The notes: a model not told the origin generated them from the letters alone. DNA of 64,000 nucleotides from Eretmocerus hayati (GCA_029851415.1 CM056744.1:69186172-69250171), one strand, 5' to 3'. Counted from the stretch's first letter, positions 1 to 12,467 are shown. Numbers and translations: made by a program.

Positions 1-400
1 CCTCATGGTACCCCGTGACCCGCTCTTAGAGTCCGTCACGTACTCGATCCGTACTCGGCACATACACGAATTTACTGCCATGCGGCGCGCTGAGCAAGGG
101 CTCCAGAATCCGTCACGTACTTGTTCAGTACCCGTCACGTACTTGTTCAGTACCCGTCACATACTGGCAACTACTGTTGCGTGCATTTGGAGCGCCTCTC
201 CAAAATCCATCACATACCCATTCCGTACTGTGTAGGTAGCAGGAAGTACTATTGCGAGTATTGACAGGTACGAGCAAGTACGTACAGTTATAAGCCAAGT
301 ATCTACAGTATGGAATATTAGCTATTTCCCGCTTGGGTATCATTCAGGATGCAGAATTCCCAAGGACTCTTTAGGTTCATCGCATTACCCAAACTCAAAC
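1..400. repeat. Short degenerate tandem repeats (about 22-bp unit)
   Basis: A 22-bp unit containing CGTCACGTACTTGTTCAG occurs about 2.5 times from 111 to 165. Looser GTAC-rich relatives occur from 1 to 240. The vocabulary (TACTCGATCCGTACTCGGC near the start) resembles the 31-bp satellite at the other end of the window, but the units do not align fully. No gene is seen; the ORFs here only follow the repeat. Confidence 0.5.
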
Positions 401-1600
401 TCAAAAGTGTTTGAAATCAAATATCTCGAGCTGGGCAGAGTAAGCCGATAAGGTGCACTGTGGCCTTGGATTTCGTTCATATTTGGTCAAAGTAGAGCAC
501 CCAAAACTCCTGTGCGATGTGTTCCTGAGCACACATAGGATCAGTCTCTGACAAGAATCAAAATCGCATTCTGAGTTGTTTTTGTAATAAGTCAAACAAA
601 GGTAGGAAATGTTGAGTACTTTTTCTCGTAGTACCTATCCTGTTCGCGTTACTCGAGGATTTTTGTCTATATCCTTTGTTTATTCACAAATACAAAAATA
701 TCTTTGGTTTGTCTTATTTTCTCTCTCGATAGAAAAATGATGATCGAAGTATAAAATCTTGACGGAGAATTCTCGAATAACGAAAACAGGAAGCGTTCTA
801 TAACAAGTCACTGAACCTTCCATTGTCTGTTCTTTATTGAGGTACAAACGATTGATGTACACATTTTGTGAACCAACATCTTCCATAAGAGTTATGGAGC
901 TCTAGTGAATTTGGAGAATACATTCCTTTAGAAAAATCCTCGAATATCTCCCACGCTTAAGAAAAACTGAGAGAACTTCCCTTGGACAATTTGTAAAAAT
1001 CCACGAGAAGTTGATCCGGACGTCTTCGAATAGAATGTGTTTCTCTCAAGCTGTGGAAGAATTTAAAAAATTCAAAAAATCACACTTCTGCGATTTCCCA
1101 ATGTTTGTGTGCCTACAGAATAGCGAAAAATAAGTTTCGCGCCTCGCTCATGGGGTTCCTCGCTTCCAAGCTCATAATTCAAAAACGAATCGATCGAAAC
1201 CAAGCTGCAAACTCATAACTTGATGCGAAATATACTATTTCGAGATCGTGTGCGTGATGTTAGTGCGCAAGGAACATTTTTCGGTGTGTAGAGCCCTAAC
1301 TTTGCGCACATTCTTTACAAAAATTAGGATAGGCAACGACTACGTCGCGTAAAGTGTGTGGAAATTTCCGACCAGTGCGTAGAGTATCGATGCCCTTGCT
1401 TTATATACTATTACATAATATACATTCTCAGAAATAACTCAAAATGCGATCTCGATTCTTGGAATAAGATGATTCCCCAAGTGCACCAAAATACATTGGA
1501 TTCTGGGTGCTCTACGTGGACAGCATGTAGACGCAGCTTTAGACAACTGAGGGTGGATAACGAAATCCTTTTCCATGCTTTTATGGAAATGTCAAGGACT
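401..1600. repeat. Degenerate fold-back (inverted-repeat) element
   Basis: The segment at about 410-600, read on the minus strand, matches about 1427-1560 on the plus strand. Both contain AAATGCGAT-like text, then GATTCTTG, then GGGTGCTCTAC. Translated in parallel, both arms give the same short peptide pattern (NNS-CD-DSW/C). The interior (600-1420) holds no recognisable gene. The arms are diverged, and no target duplication could be read. This looks like an old non-autonomous inverted-repeat element. The boundaries are approximate. Confidence 0.4.
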
Positions 1601-1939
1601 GAAACTCTTTCCAATTCGGGTTACTTGAGGGAACCAAATTCGATTTTTAGAGGCTGGGTTCGGATTCTCCGACCCCCAGGAACCCCGACTAACGTATACC
1701 GGCATCATATAAGCGTGTTTAATTTCGATTGTACATGGAATGGTTGACCTACGATATGCGTAAATCTCATGGATTTCCAGTTTTCAATCGCTTTTCCATC
1801 ATCATAGCAATACATTTCTGTTAATTTAATTCATCCCATCCTCAAAAAAATCATCTCAGCTTCAATTTGCGCTATCGCACGTGTCTTGAAGAGTCAATGA
1901 TTGTTTAAAAAAGGTTAGGGTCCTAGCATAGAATCAACA

Positions 1940-2516
1940 CACTCAGTTAGGTCGAGTGTACTCGGCTTTGTGCGCAGAGGGGGGGGGGGTTACTAAACTA
2001 CGAAAAGTACTGAGGACGCATCCATAGCAATCACGGGAAGTTGTGGAGACGTCTTCGACGTTTGGGCAAATATCTACGCGACGTTGACCCGAACTTCTCT
2101 CAGCAGCGTTGCAGAGTTGGATGTAGAAACGTTGCGGCAACGTTACAGTGAAACTTCTTCCGTAGATTCCGGGAGCTGGTTGCGATAAGAGTTGCAGCAA
2201 CAAATAAGCAACGATTGGGCAACTATCTATGGGACGTTGACCCGGACTCCTCTCAGCAGGGTTGCAGAGTTGGTTGAAGGAACGTTGTAGCACTATTTCA
2301 GTACAACCTTCCTCAACCGGATCGGGGAACTGGTTGCAATAAAAGTTACAGCCACGTCACAGCAACGTTGTGCAACTGTTCCTGAAACGTTAACTCTGTA
2401 TCCACTCAGCAACGTTGTCGAGTAGCGTCGCAAAGTACGTTATGGAAACCAACGTTTCAGTCCAAACTTTTCCCCTCCAAGCTTGAGATTTGGTTGCAGG
2501 GGAAGTTGCATCAACT
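1940..2516. repeat. GCAACGTT-rich tandem repeat, left block
   Basis: Degenerate units of about 155 bp start at about 2080, 2233 and 2391, each opening with an ACGTTGACCC-like sequence and ending in GCAACGTT-rich text. Variants of the octamer GCAACGTT and of TTGCAGCAACG recur throughout, on both strands because the motif is partly self-complementary. A G(10) run sits at about 1979-1990. The block is resumed at 3464-3955 after an insertion. Confidence 0.65.
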
Positions 2517-3463
2517 CCCTATTGGGAAGAATCATGAAATGCGCATGACATAAAATCACGATGTCACATTTTCTAGAAAACATGAGTGATAAACTTGTCA
2601 ATTCGTGACATGAGTCCGAAGGAATAACATGACATCATGAAACCTTGCCAGGAACATTTGTCGCGAAGTTTTGTCATGAATTTTCGTCATAATCTTCCGC
2701 GGCCTGAATCATGTCATGGACAATTGTCATGGGATTTCCTATTGTGCTTCAGGTATAGCTATAGTGACCCACACTTCGAGTAAGCTTTTAAACGCTCGCC
2801 ACCTAACCTTTCTTGCTGGCCCCAAGGTAAGGTGTCGGACTTCGGATCGGAACTATTTAAAGTTTATGGGTTCGTGATCCAGTCCCGGCCGAAATGTCCA
2901 AATTCGGACAAACTTGACCCACATGTTCTTTTTTTCTTTTCTTCGTGGTATACCCTCATTAATCGACTTTTTGTCCATACAACTGGCTTTTTCAGTTGCG
3001 ATCTAGACACAAATCCTGAGAAAATTATGTATGGAGCCGAGTCGGCTGAGCTAACCTGGCTCCCTTAGGCAGGGAAAGCATGTGGAAAATTCGTAAATTC
3101 ACGGCAAAAGATCATGACAAGATCCCATGATATGCCTCAAAGTATGTGAAAATGTGTAAATTCATGACAGAAGATCATGACGAGGTCCCATGACATGCCT
3201 CGAAGTATGTAGAAAATTTGTAAATCCCTGACAAAAGTTCACGACAAAGTCCCATAACAGCTGCCCATGCCACGACCAAGGCCACGGGACATACGGAGAA
3301 CCATGACAAAAATTCATGCCAAATGTTCACGACGAGGTTTCATGTTGTCATGTTACTTCTTCCGACTCATGTCACGAATTGACAAGTTTATTACTCATGT
3401 TTTCTAGAAGACGTGACATTATGAATTGACGTCATGCGCATTACATGATTTTCCCCGATAGGG
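2517..3463. mobile_element. Fold-back element of about 947 bp with 190-bp inverted arms
   Basis: The left end starts CCCTATTGGGAAGAATCATG and the right end is its complement (CCCTATCGGGGAAAATCATG when read inward). The arms run about 2517-2720 and 3270-3463 and share long stretches such as CTTGTCAATTCGTGACATGA. The element interrupts the GCAACGTT repeat block. The interior carries a tRNA-like SINE head (2815-2890) and about three direct repeats of roughly 64 bp (3079-3270) containing GATCATGACAAGATCCCATGA-like text. No protein-coding capacity is evident. A target duplication could not be fixed, so the superfamily is unknown. Confidence 0.6.
2815..2890 (+). repeat. tRNA-like SINE head (Arg-type) inside the fold-back
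   Basis: An A-box-like stretch (GGTAAGGTGTCGGAC), an anticodon-arm-like TCGGACTTCGGATCGGA and a B-box-like GGGTTCGTGATCC followed by CCCGGCC are in tRNA order and spacing. The anticodon-loop position reads TCG, the Arg class. The acceptor stem is not intact, so this is a SINE promoter remnant and not a functional tRNA gene. Confidence 0.45.
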
Positions 3464-3955
3464 CTCGTTAGCAATTTTTTATGGCAACATTCTCAGTGAA
3501 TGTTAGAAATTGGTTGCGATGAATGGTGCAGCAACGTCTTAGCAACGTTCCTGCAAGTTCCTATACAACACTGACCCGATCTCCTCTCGGCAGCGTTGCG
3601 AAGTACGTTGGAGAATCGTTGCAGCAACGTTTCAGTCCAACCTTTTTTCCCCCAAGCTTGAGATTTGGTTGCCGCAACCAAAACTGCAACCAAACTTAGC
3701 CCCGAAACCAGGGAAAACGCCCAACAAAGGTTGCAGCAACGTTTTTGCAACCATTCTGCAACTTCCCTGCGCCCGAATCACAACAAGCCTGCAACCATCC
3801 GTTAGTTGCAAATTTTGTTGCGGCAACCATCGTGGGCGGACATTAACCTGTTGCAGCAACGTTGTGGCAACATCCCAGCAAAATGCGGATTTGGTTGCAA
3901 ACGTTGCACAGCAACGTTGCTGCAACGTTGTAGCAACGTTCACTGCTAATTAAGG
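3464..3955. repeat. GCAACGTT-rich tandem repeat, right block
   Basis: This continues the vocabulary of the left block (CAAGCTTGAGATTTGGTTGC occurs in both, at about 2478 and 3653). TTGCAGCAACG, GCAACGTTGC and similar partly palindromic motifs recur every 10-30 bases up to the satellite boundary at about 3955. The small ORFs here are produced by the repeat. Confidence 0.6.
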
Positions 3956-6900
3956 TTCCAACTTCAATACCCTAGAATACTTGGTAAAAATAACGTATCC
4001 GAGTCACTTTGAGAGATAAAGTCAGTCTTGGAATATTCAAATCATGTCCGCTAAGATCCCTGCATTTCAGAGGGATAATTCCATGTTCAGTTATCTGAAT
4101 CCATTGGAAATAACTCGAGGTCTGAAGGTTTTGTGATCAACATTCAGAAAGTTATAGTGTAAATACTATTGTCGTCAAGATGTAATGATGAAGTACAGAG
4201 TGAAATTGTTCTGCATGTCCGCCAAACCATTTCGGATCATTCAGGTTCTTCTATTCAAAGTTCCAGTTCCAATATCTTAGGATACTTGGTCGATATGGCG
4301 TATCCGGGTCATTTTGAGAGATAAAGTCAATCTTGGGATATTGAATCGGAGTTCTGATCATGTCTGCTGAGGTCCCTGTATTTCAGAGGGATGATTTCAT
4401 GTTCAGTTATCTGAATCCGTTGGAGTTGGCTCGAGTTCCAAAGGTTTTGCGGAAAAAAAAGAAAGTCAGTTTGTGGATTCCATTGTACTCAAGATGGATT
4501 GAACGAATACAGAATGTGAGTGTTTTGTTTGGGCCTTTAATCCAGTTATGATCATCCTCATGATTCTAATTAAGGTTCCAGTTTCAATATCCTAGAAAAC
4601 TTGGTAAAAATAACGTCTCCGGTTCATTGTAAGAGATAAAGTCAGTCTTGGAATATTGAATTGGAGTTCGAATCATGTCTGCTAGGATCCCTGCATTTGA
4701 GAAGGATGAATTCAAGTTCAGTCATCATAATCCGTTGGGAATCACTCGAGTTCTAAAGGTTTTGTGAACAAAAGTTAGACTGTTAGTTCATCAATTTCGT
4801 TGTACTCAAGATGTATTGAATAAATACAGGATGTAACTGTTCTGTTTGGGCCTTAAAACCATTTCTGATCATTCAGGTTTTTCTATTCAAAGTTCCAGTT
4901 CCAGTATACTAGAATACTTGGTCAAAATGGCGTTTACGGGTCATTTTCAGAGATAAAGTTAATCTAAGGATATTGAATTGAATTTGAATTCATGTCTGAC
5001 AAGATCCCTGTATTTCAGATAGATGATTTCATGTTCAGTTATCTGAATCCGTTGAAACTTGGTTGAGTTCTAAAGATTCTGTGATCAACATTTAGAAAGT
5101 TATATTGCAAATTTTATTGTCCTCAAGATGTATTGATGGAATATAGAGAAAAATTGTCCTGTATGGGCCTCCAAACCATTTTTGATCATTCAGGTTTCTC
5201 TATTCAAAGTTCCAGTTCCAATATCTTAGAATACTTGGTCAAAGTGGCGTATCCGGGTCATTTTCACAGATAAAGTCAATCTTGGAATATTGAATCGGAG
5301 TTCAAATCATGTCCGCTGAGATCCCTGTATTTCAGAGTGATGATTTCATATTCAGTTATCTGAATCCGTTGGAGTTGGCTCGAGTTCCAAAGGTTTTGTG
5401 GAAAAAAAAGAAAGTCAGTTTGTGGATTCCATTGTACTCAAAATGGATTGAACGAATACAGAATGTGAGTGTTTTGTTTGGGCCTTTAATCCAGTTATGA
5501 TCATCCTCATGATTCTAATTAAGGTTCCAGTTTCAATATCCTAGAAAACTTGGTAAAAATAACGTCTCCGGTTCATTGTAAGAGATAAAGTCAGTCTTGG
5601 AATATTGAATTGGAGTTCGAATCATGTCTGCTAGGATCCCTGCATTTGAGAAGGATGAATTCAAGTTCAGTCATCACAATCCGTTGGGAATTACTCGAGT
5701 TCTAAAGGTTTTGTGAACAAAAGTTAGACTGTTAGTTCATCAATTTCGTTGTACTCAAGATGTATTGAATGAATACAGGATGTAACTGTTCTGTTTGGGC
5801 CTTAAAACCATTTCTGATCATTCAGGTTTTTCTATTCAAAGTTCCAGTTCCAATATACTAGAATACTTGGTCAAAATGGCGTTTACGGGTCATTTTCAGA
5901 GATAAAGTCAATCTAAGGATATTGAATTGAATTTGAATTCATGTCTGACAAGATCCCTGTATTTCAGATAGATGATTTCATGTTCAGTTATCTGAATCCG
6001 TTGAAACTTGGTTGAGTTCTAAAGATTCTGTGATCAACATTTAGAAAGTTATATTGCAAATTTTATTGTCCTCAAGATGTATTGATGGAATATAGAGAAA
6101 AATTGTTCTGTATGGGCCTCCAAACCATCTCTGATCATTCAGGTTTCTCTATTCAAAATTGCAGTGCCAATATCTTAGAATACTTGGTCAAAATGGCTTA
6201 CCCGGGTCATTTTCAGAGATAAAGTCAATCTTGAATTATTGAATTGGAGTTCAAATCATGTCCGCTGAGATCCCTGTATTTCAGAGGGATGATTTCATGT
6301 TCAGTTATCTGAATCCGTTGAAAGTTGATTGAGTTCTGAAGGTTTGGAGGAAAAATGTTAGAAAGTTAGTCTGTGAATTCCATTGTACTCAAGATGAATT
6401 GAACAAATACAGAATGTAAGTATTTTGTTTGGCCATCTAAACCAGTTCAGATCATTCTAATGTTGCTAAACAAGGTTCCAACTTCAATACCCTAGAATAC
6501 TTGGTAGAAATAACGTATCCGGGTCACTTTGATAGATAAAGTCAGTCTTGGAATATTAAATTGGAGTTCAAATCATGTCCGCTAAGATCCCTGGATTTCA
6601 GAGGAATAATTTCATGTTCAGTTATCTGAACCCATTGGAAATAACTCGAGTTCTAAAGGTTTTGTGATCAACATTTAGAAAGTTATAGTGTAAATTTCAT
6701 TGTCCTCAAGATGTAATGATGAAATACAGAGTGAAATTGTCCTGTATGGGCCTCCAAACCATTTCTGATCATTCAGGTTTCTCTATTCGAAGTTCCAGTT
6801 CCAATATCTTAGAATACTTGGTCAAAGTGGCGTATCCGGGTCATTTTCACAGATAAAGTCAATCTTGGAATATTGAATCGGAGTTCAAATCATGTCAACT

Positions 6901-7690
6901 GAGATCCCTGTATTTCAGAGTGATGATTCCATGTTCAGTTATCTGAATCCGTTGAAAGTTGATTGATTTCTGAAGGTTTGGAGAAAAAATGTTTGAAAGT
7001 TAGTCTGTGAATTTCATTGTACTCAAGATGAATTGAACAAATACAGAATGTAAGTATTTTGTTTGGCCCTCTAAACCAGTTCTGATCATTCCAATGATGC
7101 TCATCAAGGTTCCGATTTCAATACCCTACAATACTTGGTAAAAATAGCGTATCCGAGTCACTTTGAGAGATTAAGTTAGTCTTGGAATATTGAATTGGAG
7201 TTCAAATCATGTCTGCTAAGATCCCTGCATTTTAGCGGGATGATTTCAAGTTCAGTTATCTGAATCTGTTGGGAATTACTTGAATCCTAAAGGTCTCTCG
7301 AATGAAATTTAGGATTTCAGTTCATGAATTTTGTTGTTCTCAAGATGTATTGAACAAATACTGAATGTAAGTGTTCTGTTTGGGCCTCTGAATCAGTTCT
7401 GGTTATTCTAATGATTCTCGTCAATGTTCCAGTTTCAATATCCTAGAATACTTGGTCTAAATGACGCATGCTGGTCATTTTCAGAGATAAAGTCAGTCTT
7501 GGAATATTGACTCGGAGTTCAAAGCATGCCCGCTAAGATTCCTGTATTTCAGAGGGATGATTCTATGTCCAAATTTTGGGATCAGTTGAGAATTGATGAA
7601 TTTGTATTTTTTGAAGTATTCCTGAAATTGAAATTTGGGGTCTTCGATAATACTAATTCTCCAAAAGTTCATGTATTCATTCAATTTTCA
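3955..7690 (+). repeat. Satellite of about 316 bp, 12 copies, with 949-bp higher-order unit
   Basis: Twelve monomers can be phased on the motif CATGTCYGCTRAGATCCCTG, at about 4042, 4357, 4672, 4990, 5306, 5622, 5939, 6256, 6573, 6890, 7208 and 7524, a spacing of about 316 bp. Monomers 2-4 and 5-7 are near identical at an offset of 949 bp, so a three-monomer higher-order unit has been duplicated. Each monomer also carries a GTTCCAGTTYCAATAT-like block, AGAGATAAAGTCAATCTTGG, and TTCAGTTATCTGAATCCGTT. A 63-codon ORF beginning MSAE is open only in monomers 2 and 5 and is broken in the others, so it is not treated as a gene. The last copy decays at about 7600-7690. Confidence 0.9.
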
Positions 7691-9756
7691 TCATCGAGTC
7701 AACTGAATTGCATCTGTGGTTTCCAAGTATAGAAACACATTATTTCCAAAGGTCCCTAATGTATGTGAGAAAGGCACAATGTCAAGACCTCTGATAATAT
7801 CAGTATGCGAGAGGGGTACAATATATCTATATACATAAGGTATATATATATATATATATATATCCACCTTTGTAAACAGTGTTGTTGTTTGTGTGTGTTC
7901 ACACATATACATCAACAATCAGTGTATGTTTACAAAGGTTAGAGTGTGCGGGTGGTGACTCGCTTGCTGATCATCACTTTGGTGATCGCAGGGGTGCCAC
8001 CATAAGTTACCAGGACTGATTCGATATAGCGGCAGACTACGGCCTCGCCTTAAGACTGAGTATGAGCTGTGTTATATGGGCATATCTCAGGATTCGGGCG
8101 ACTTTATGATTACGAACTGTTTTACGTCTCAGGAGACATGGTTTTCGACAAGTCAGGTCTTCCACTGGAAATTTCCGAGAATTCACTCGTCCTCAACACT
8201 TTCGAATGCTTCTGAGGTCCATATTTTGCTTTGGACCAACAATGTAAGATACTCTGTGCGAGAAAACTCGATATTTCGGCTGTCACAATGATTTTCAGGT
8301 GCACGCCTTAGCTTGTAGGTCCAAGGGCGATTGACCAACCATCCTGGAAATTGGATGGGTGGTTGACTACACTTTGAAGGATTGAATTATCCTTGCCTCA
8401 CGGCCGTCCTCGCCGAGATGCGAGTTCTGATGAAGGTTGTTGGTGTGTCACAAAACTTTTGTCATTTTGAAGAACCGCTCTTACTTACGATCCTGTCATC
8501 GGGGCGATGAAAATAATGAAATTCTGGGGACGGGATCTGATTCAACACGAAGAAACCTATGAATCTAGCTAAGTTCATTGATGTCATCAAATCCTGGTGG
8601 CTGTTGTCACGATGGAAAGAAAAATTGCTTCTGCGTAATTCAACCATGAAAATATCTTTTTCTTATGGGACATGAAAATGTGGACTCCGTTGCTCCTGAA
8701 ACCACGTGTAATTTGATCTCTAGGATAACAGGAACGGACGTACAGACTGCCCCAATCGTAGACCTACCCCGGGAGGAATGCGAAGCTCATAAAGATTGAG
8801 AATTGACGGAAACGTGCATTTTAATGAGTGTAGAGTATCTTTATTTCGTAACAGAGGCCATTGGGAAGCGTCGTATAATGTTGATCATGACTTTTCCTCA
8901 CTCTTCTGATACCACGGTCACCCCATTTTTGCGGGAAAGTATCCTCATGAGAATGATTGTAACACGAGGCCCCCATTTAAATGCATAGGATTATCCGTTA
9001 TTCGACCGCAAGTGCGCAGCGAAGCTACAAAATGAGTCACGCGACTATTTCATCATTGTTTGAGTACTACTTTACCCAAAAGAAGTTCGCCGGGTATGTC
9101 CCGCCATATTGAAAATTTCCAAATTTTTCAATGAAAGTGGCCCGAATTCTGAGATTCGCCCATATGTGATGTTTGAAATGTTAGGTCTCAATTTTCTACT
9201 TTTGGTTTGACAGACAGCGGTAACTAGTTACCCGTATTGAAAAAATTTCCGACATGGATTCACCCACTTGTAAGTGGTGGAAGTAAGTAGGAAATTCGCC
9301 ACTTGGATAACCCACTTGGATTACCACTCAAACCATGTTGGTAATTTGGACACTTCTCCGCCCATTTAGTGGTGGAAGCCATGTCTTACATAAACCAGGT
9401 GGGTAGAAACACGTGAGATTTTTTCCTCAGATTTCCAATCTTGGTTCAGAGGTGACGGTAACCAGTGCAGTTTTCCACTCCTGGCTGAGTAATGATGTGA
9501 ATCGTTGGTGAATATTGAATTAATTAATGGAGATGGCTCTTCTGAAGTGAATTACACCATGTGTGAGAACTCGATTACACCATGAGTGAGAACTCGATTT
9601 TCGAGTTGTTATTAGGTCAGAGCGCACGTTGACTCGTGTAATAATTACAAGAGAACTTAAATTTTTGATGAGCGAATAGCTGTAGATTTCATGATCAAAG
9701 CTCCCATTATTAGAATCCGTTATTAGAGGTGTGTGGAACAATTTTGATGATCGATT
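7691..9756. other. Non-coding stretch without a recognisable gene
   Basis: A (TA)n microsatellite lies at 7840-7862, next to a TGTGTGTG-rich stretch (7880-7905). At 9540-9600 a 24-bp phrase (GATTACACCATGAGTGAGAAC) occurs twice in tandem. Two loosely similar segments ending in GACGGTAAC or GCGGTAAC lie near 9210 and 9450. No ORF here shows family motifs or splice structure. Confidence 0.5.
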
Positions 9757-10074
9757 TTGATTCAAGACTTTTCTGCAAAAATCTATTCAGATCCTGTATC
9801 TTCAACCTCTTTGATGTTACAGGTTACTGATCATGTGCAATACAAGACAGTGTTGTCAACAAATTCTGCTGAGCTGAAGGAGGATACTGCTGCAAGACTG
9901 ATGAGCATCTGCGATGCTGATGGTGTGATATCTGATGATGCTCAGCTGTTAAGCTTTCAAGGTGTAGTTGCTGTACCGAAAGAGTCTATCAGCGATGCTG
10001 ATGAAGTAGTATCTGATGCCCAGCGGCCAAGCTGTAATAATGTTACTGTTGTTGCACCAGAGCCCATGAGTTAG
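9757..10074 (+). CDS. Possible exon, acidic protein of unknown function
   Basis: A 105-codon open stretch without an ATG at its 5' end, so if real it is an internal or terminal exon. The C-terminal half holds two diverged repeats of about 26 residues: [14 protein letters not shown] followed by VVAVPKE, and [13 protein letters not shown] followed by VVAPEP. That regularity and the acidic composition are more gene-like than the surroundings. It stops just before the CATC microsatellite. No family is recognised. It could equally be a fragment of a repeat-derived ORF. Confidence 0.25.
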
Positions 10075-10130
10075 AACAGCAATGATCGTGTGAGGATCGT
10101 GAATCTGTTTATATCGTTAATCTCGACATA

Positions 10131-10460
10131 TACCCATCCATCCATCCATCCATCCATCCATCCATCCATCCATCCACCCACCCACCCACCCACCCACCCA
10201 CCCACCCACCCACCCACCCACCCACCCATCCATCCATCCATCCATCCATCCATCCATCCATCCATCCATCCATCCATCCATCCATCCATCCATCCATCCA
10301 TCCATCCATCCATCCATCCATCCATCCATCCATCCATCCATCCATCCATCCATCCATCCATCCACCCACCCATCCATCCATCCACCCACCCACCCATCCA
10401 CCCACCCACCCATCCACCCACCCATCCATCCATCCATCCATCCATCCATCCATCCATCCA
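10131..10460. repeat. (CATC/CACC)n tetranucleotide microsatellite, 330 bp
   Basis: Uninterrupted tetranucleotides TCCA with blocks of CCCA variants. All six frames are open, which creates Pro-Ser-Ile-His and Met-Asp-Gly-Trp repeat ORFs that are not genes. It is followed by the conserved block at 10484-10545. Confidence 0.95.
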
Positions 10461-10483
10461 GCCACTCATGATATGTAACCCCT

Positions 10484-10545
10484 GGGAGACAGACAACCCG
10501 ATAAGAGGATCCGGACGGACAAAATTTGGCTGGGTGTTTAATCAT
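10484..10545 (+). repeat. Dispersed block downstream of a microsatellite, copy 1
   Basis: GGATCCGGACGGACAAAATT followed by an AT-rich TTAATCATTATAAT stretch. The same text (GGCATCCGGACGGATAAAAT, then TTAATTAATTTAATTATTAT) lies at 43160-43215, and a third version is at 42226-42280. In all three cases a tetranucleotide-type repeat lies directly 5'. This identifies one transposable-element family with an attached microsatellite. Confidence 0.6.
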
Positions 10546-10802
10546 TATAATAATTTGCCCGTGGAGCTATGCCTATCTCTAGCTAGACTTTGTATGATGT
10601 ATAATATCAAGGCGTTGATGAATTCTTGCATCATTTTCCAGGGAAGCGACGAAAGAGGACCTATTTGATCGATAGCTTTTGTTGTCAGACCCTATCCTGT
10701 CCCGGACTCACAAAATCAGGGAGAAGAAAGTGAGCCCACTATTGCCTAGTTCAGGGAGTTGATTGTTGTCAACAGTGAGGATGATGGACAGAATACTATC
10801 TA

Positions 10803-10975
10803 AATGATTAAATTTCAATTCATCGGCTCTTGCCAGTAGCATTGTGTCAACAAATTCCGCTGACTCATGTTAGAGATAGAGTTGGAGTGATTCAACTCGG
10901 ATCTATGACATGAGTCAGCGGAATTTTTTGACACAATGCTACTGGCAAAAGCCGATCTATTGGAATTCTATCATT
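10803..10975. mobile_element. Small fold-back element, 173 bp
   Basis: Arms of about 70 nt (10803-10872 and 10907-10975) contain CATCGGCTCTTGCCAGTAGC and its complement and AATTCCGCTGACTCATG and its complement. A 34-nt loop itself contains GAGTTG...CAACTC. Outer bases AAATGATTAAATTTCAATTC pair imperfectly. Probably a MITE; no coding capacity. Confidence 0.7.
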
Positions 10976-11904
10976 CGTAATTCCCGCCAGTGATGAATAA
11001 AGTGCTTGATCGTATCGATCGAGTACAAATATTAGAATACTATCTAGTCGTATTGTGACTGATGTGTTCGAGTTGCCGGGATGAATATAATTGGTCGTTA
11101 TTCTTTGGAGATTTAGTAGGAGATTCTACAATTCTCTTGGTTACTGTTGTAAATCAAGAACAGGCTGTGTCTTTCATACAATGACTTTCGTTTGAATTTG
11201 CGGATATTTTCCCTTTTTAGTCTCGATTCTCGATGGTGCCCAAGTCTGTCACATAAACCTTGTTTCCAATGCCTTACTAGTTTAGTATTGTAGCTGGTCG
11301 TGACGTACTTGGGCATGTTGCAGATATCGCTTAAAGCAACCACAAATGTATCCGAAATTCGTGATCATCCATGGAATCGTGAATACCTGTATGTTGAAAT
11401 TTCGCTAAACGAATAAATATCCATGTGAAAGAAGAATCCATGATGATCCTTTTTTTGTGAATCCAACTGAGAATGGCGAGCTCCCTACCAGTGAGTTGGG
11501 AAGTATTTCCATGCGGGTGATGAGGGGTGAAATTTGATGTGATAAATGAGTGGACCAGAAAACCTCGAACTATCTCTACACCCTTGGTCCTCTCTTTCGC
11601 TATAGAACCAATTGATTTTTTTGTGATCTGCAGTGAAAGTGAGGTCGAAGATTAGATCATTCGGTTTAATCACAATGAACATCCGAGCATGACCGTTTCT
11701 CATTCTCAATTCGAGGATTGAGTCGGTCGATTCGATTATTATCGACCTCATCAAGCATCAACTATTTTTTTGGTCCACTCCCACATTCCTCATTTTACAT
11801 GGAAGAGATTGAAGAAAGGACAAGTGTGTGGAATTTTGGTCTAGTGAGTGCTACGGAAAGAGAGTCCCAAGATTGAATTTATGCTTTCCATGGGATTTGG
11901 CGGG
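10976..11904. other. Non-coding stretch, nothing recognised
   Basis: The open frames at 11113-11343 and 11485-11754 (minus) show no motif, no splice structure and no internal repeat. Nothing here is supported as a gene. Confidence 0.4.
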
Positions 11905-12235
11905 CTGTACATTGACTCTGGCCCCAAGACTCTCGGAGTCCAGCAGGTGTATCTACGCACTTCTGGAACACGGCAAATGATTGGTTGATGATGTAAAAAG
12001 GTAACTCCATTGTGATTGGGGTAGCACATTCGCAATTACACCTCGAGATTTCATGATTTTGATCGGATTCACACAGCTTTGCACGGACTCTGACCTCAAG
12101 ACTCGCTATAACCGGTTTCAGAGTTCAGCAGGTGTATCTACGCACTTCTGGAACACGGCAAATAATTGGTTGATGATGTAGAAAGGTAACTCCATTGTGA
12201 TTGGGGTGGCGCATTCGCAATCACACCTCGGCAAT
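11905..12235. repeat. Direct duplication, two copies about 185 bp apart
   Basis: A block of about 105 bp starting CAGCAGGTGTATCTACGCAC occurs at 11941 and again at 12126 with few differences, including TTGGTTGATGATGTA and GTAACTCCATTGTGATTGGG. It lies just outside the presumed 3' LTR of the BEL element and may belong to it. Confidence 0.7.
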
Positions 12236-12467
12236 CCAGCGACAAGTGCTAGCATAATGAGCCGATGACGAGCGCGAGGCAGCGGAATAGAGGAGAAGCG
12301 TTGAACGATGATTTCTCGAATATTCGACCATTTGAATCTAAGTAATGCTCCGTCTCTGTCTCTCTTCTAACTACCGCGTGCTCGACTCGGACTCGATATA
12401 GATGTATAAAAATTGGAATGTTAAAATCAAACATGCCGCCCACTTTGAACACTCGCAGTGTTCAACA
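12236..12467 (-). other. Candidate 3' LTR of the BEL/Pao element
   Basis: On the minus strand, about 205 bp downstream of the last coding motif of the element, the sequence begins TGTTGAACACTGCGAGTGTT, a TGTTGAA start with a short internal palindrome as in many BEL-group LTRs. It contains a possible TATA region (TTTTTATACATCTATAT). A matching copy upstream of gag (16300-16970) could not be aligned, so the assignment rests on position and the terminal TG only. Confidence 0.3.

Noticed and set aside
2815..2890. A functional tRNA-Arg gene
   Set aside because: A- and B-box-like blocks are in order, but the acceptor and anticodon stems are not intact; a SINE head explains it better.
3464..3955. 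CRISPR-like alternation of GCAACGTT repeats and spacers
   Set aside because: Unit lengths vary, repeats are partly palindromic and diverged, there are no cas genes, and the sequence is clearly eukaryotic.
4360..5500. Two near-identical 63-aa ORFs starting MSAE
   Set aside because: They sit in monomers 2 and 5 of the 316-bp satellite; the same frame is broken in the other ten monomers.
10071..10668. Long ORFs of MDGW or HPSIHPS repeats on both strands
   Set aside because: They are translations of the CATC/CACC microsatellite, open in every frame, with no flanking domain.
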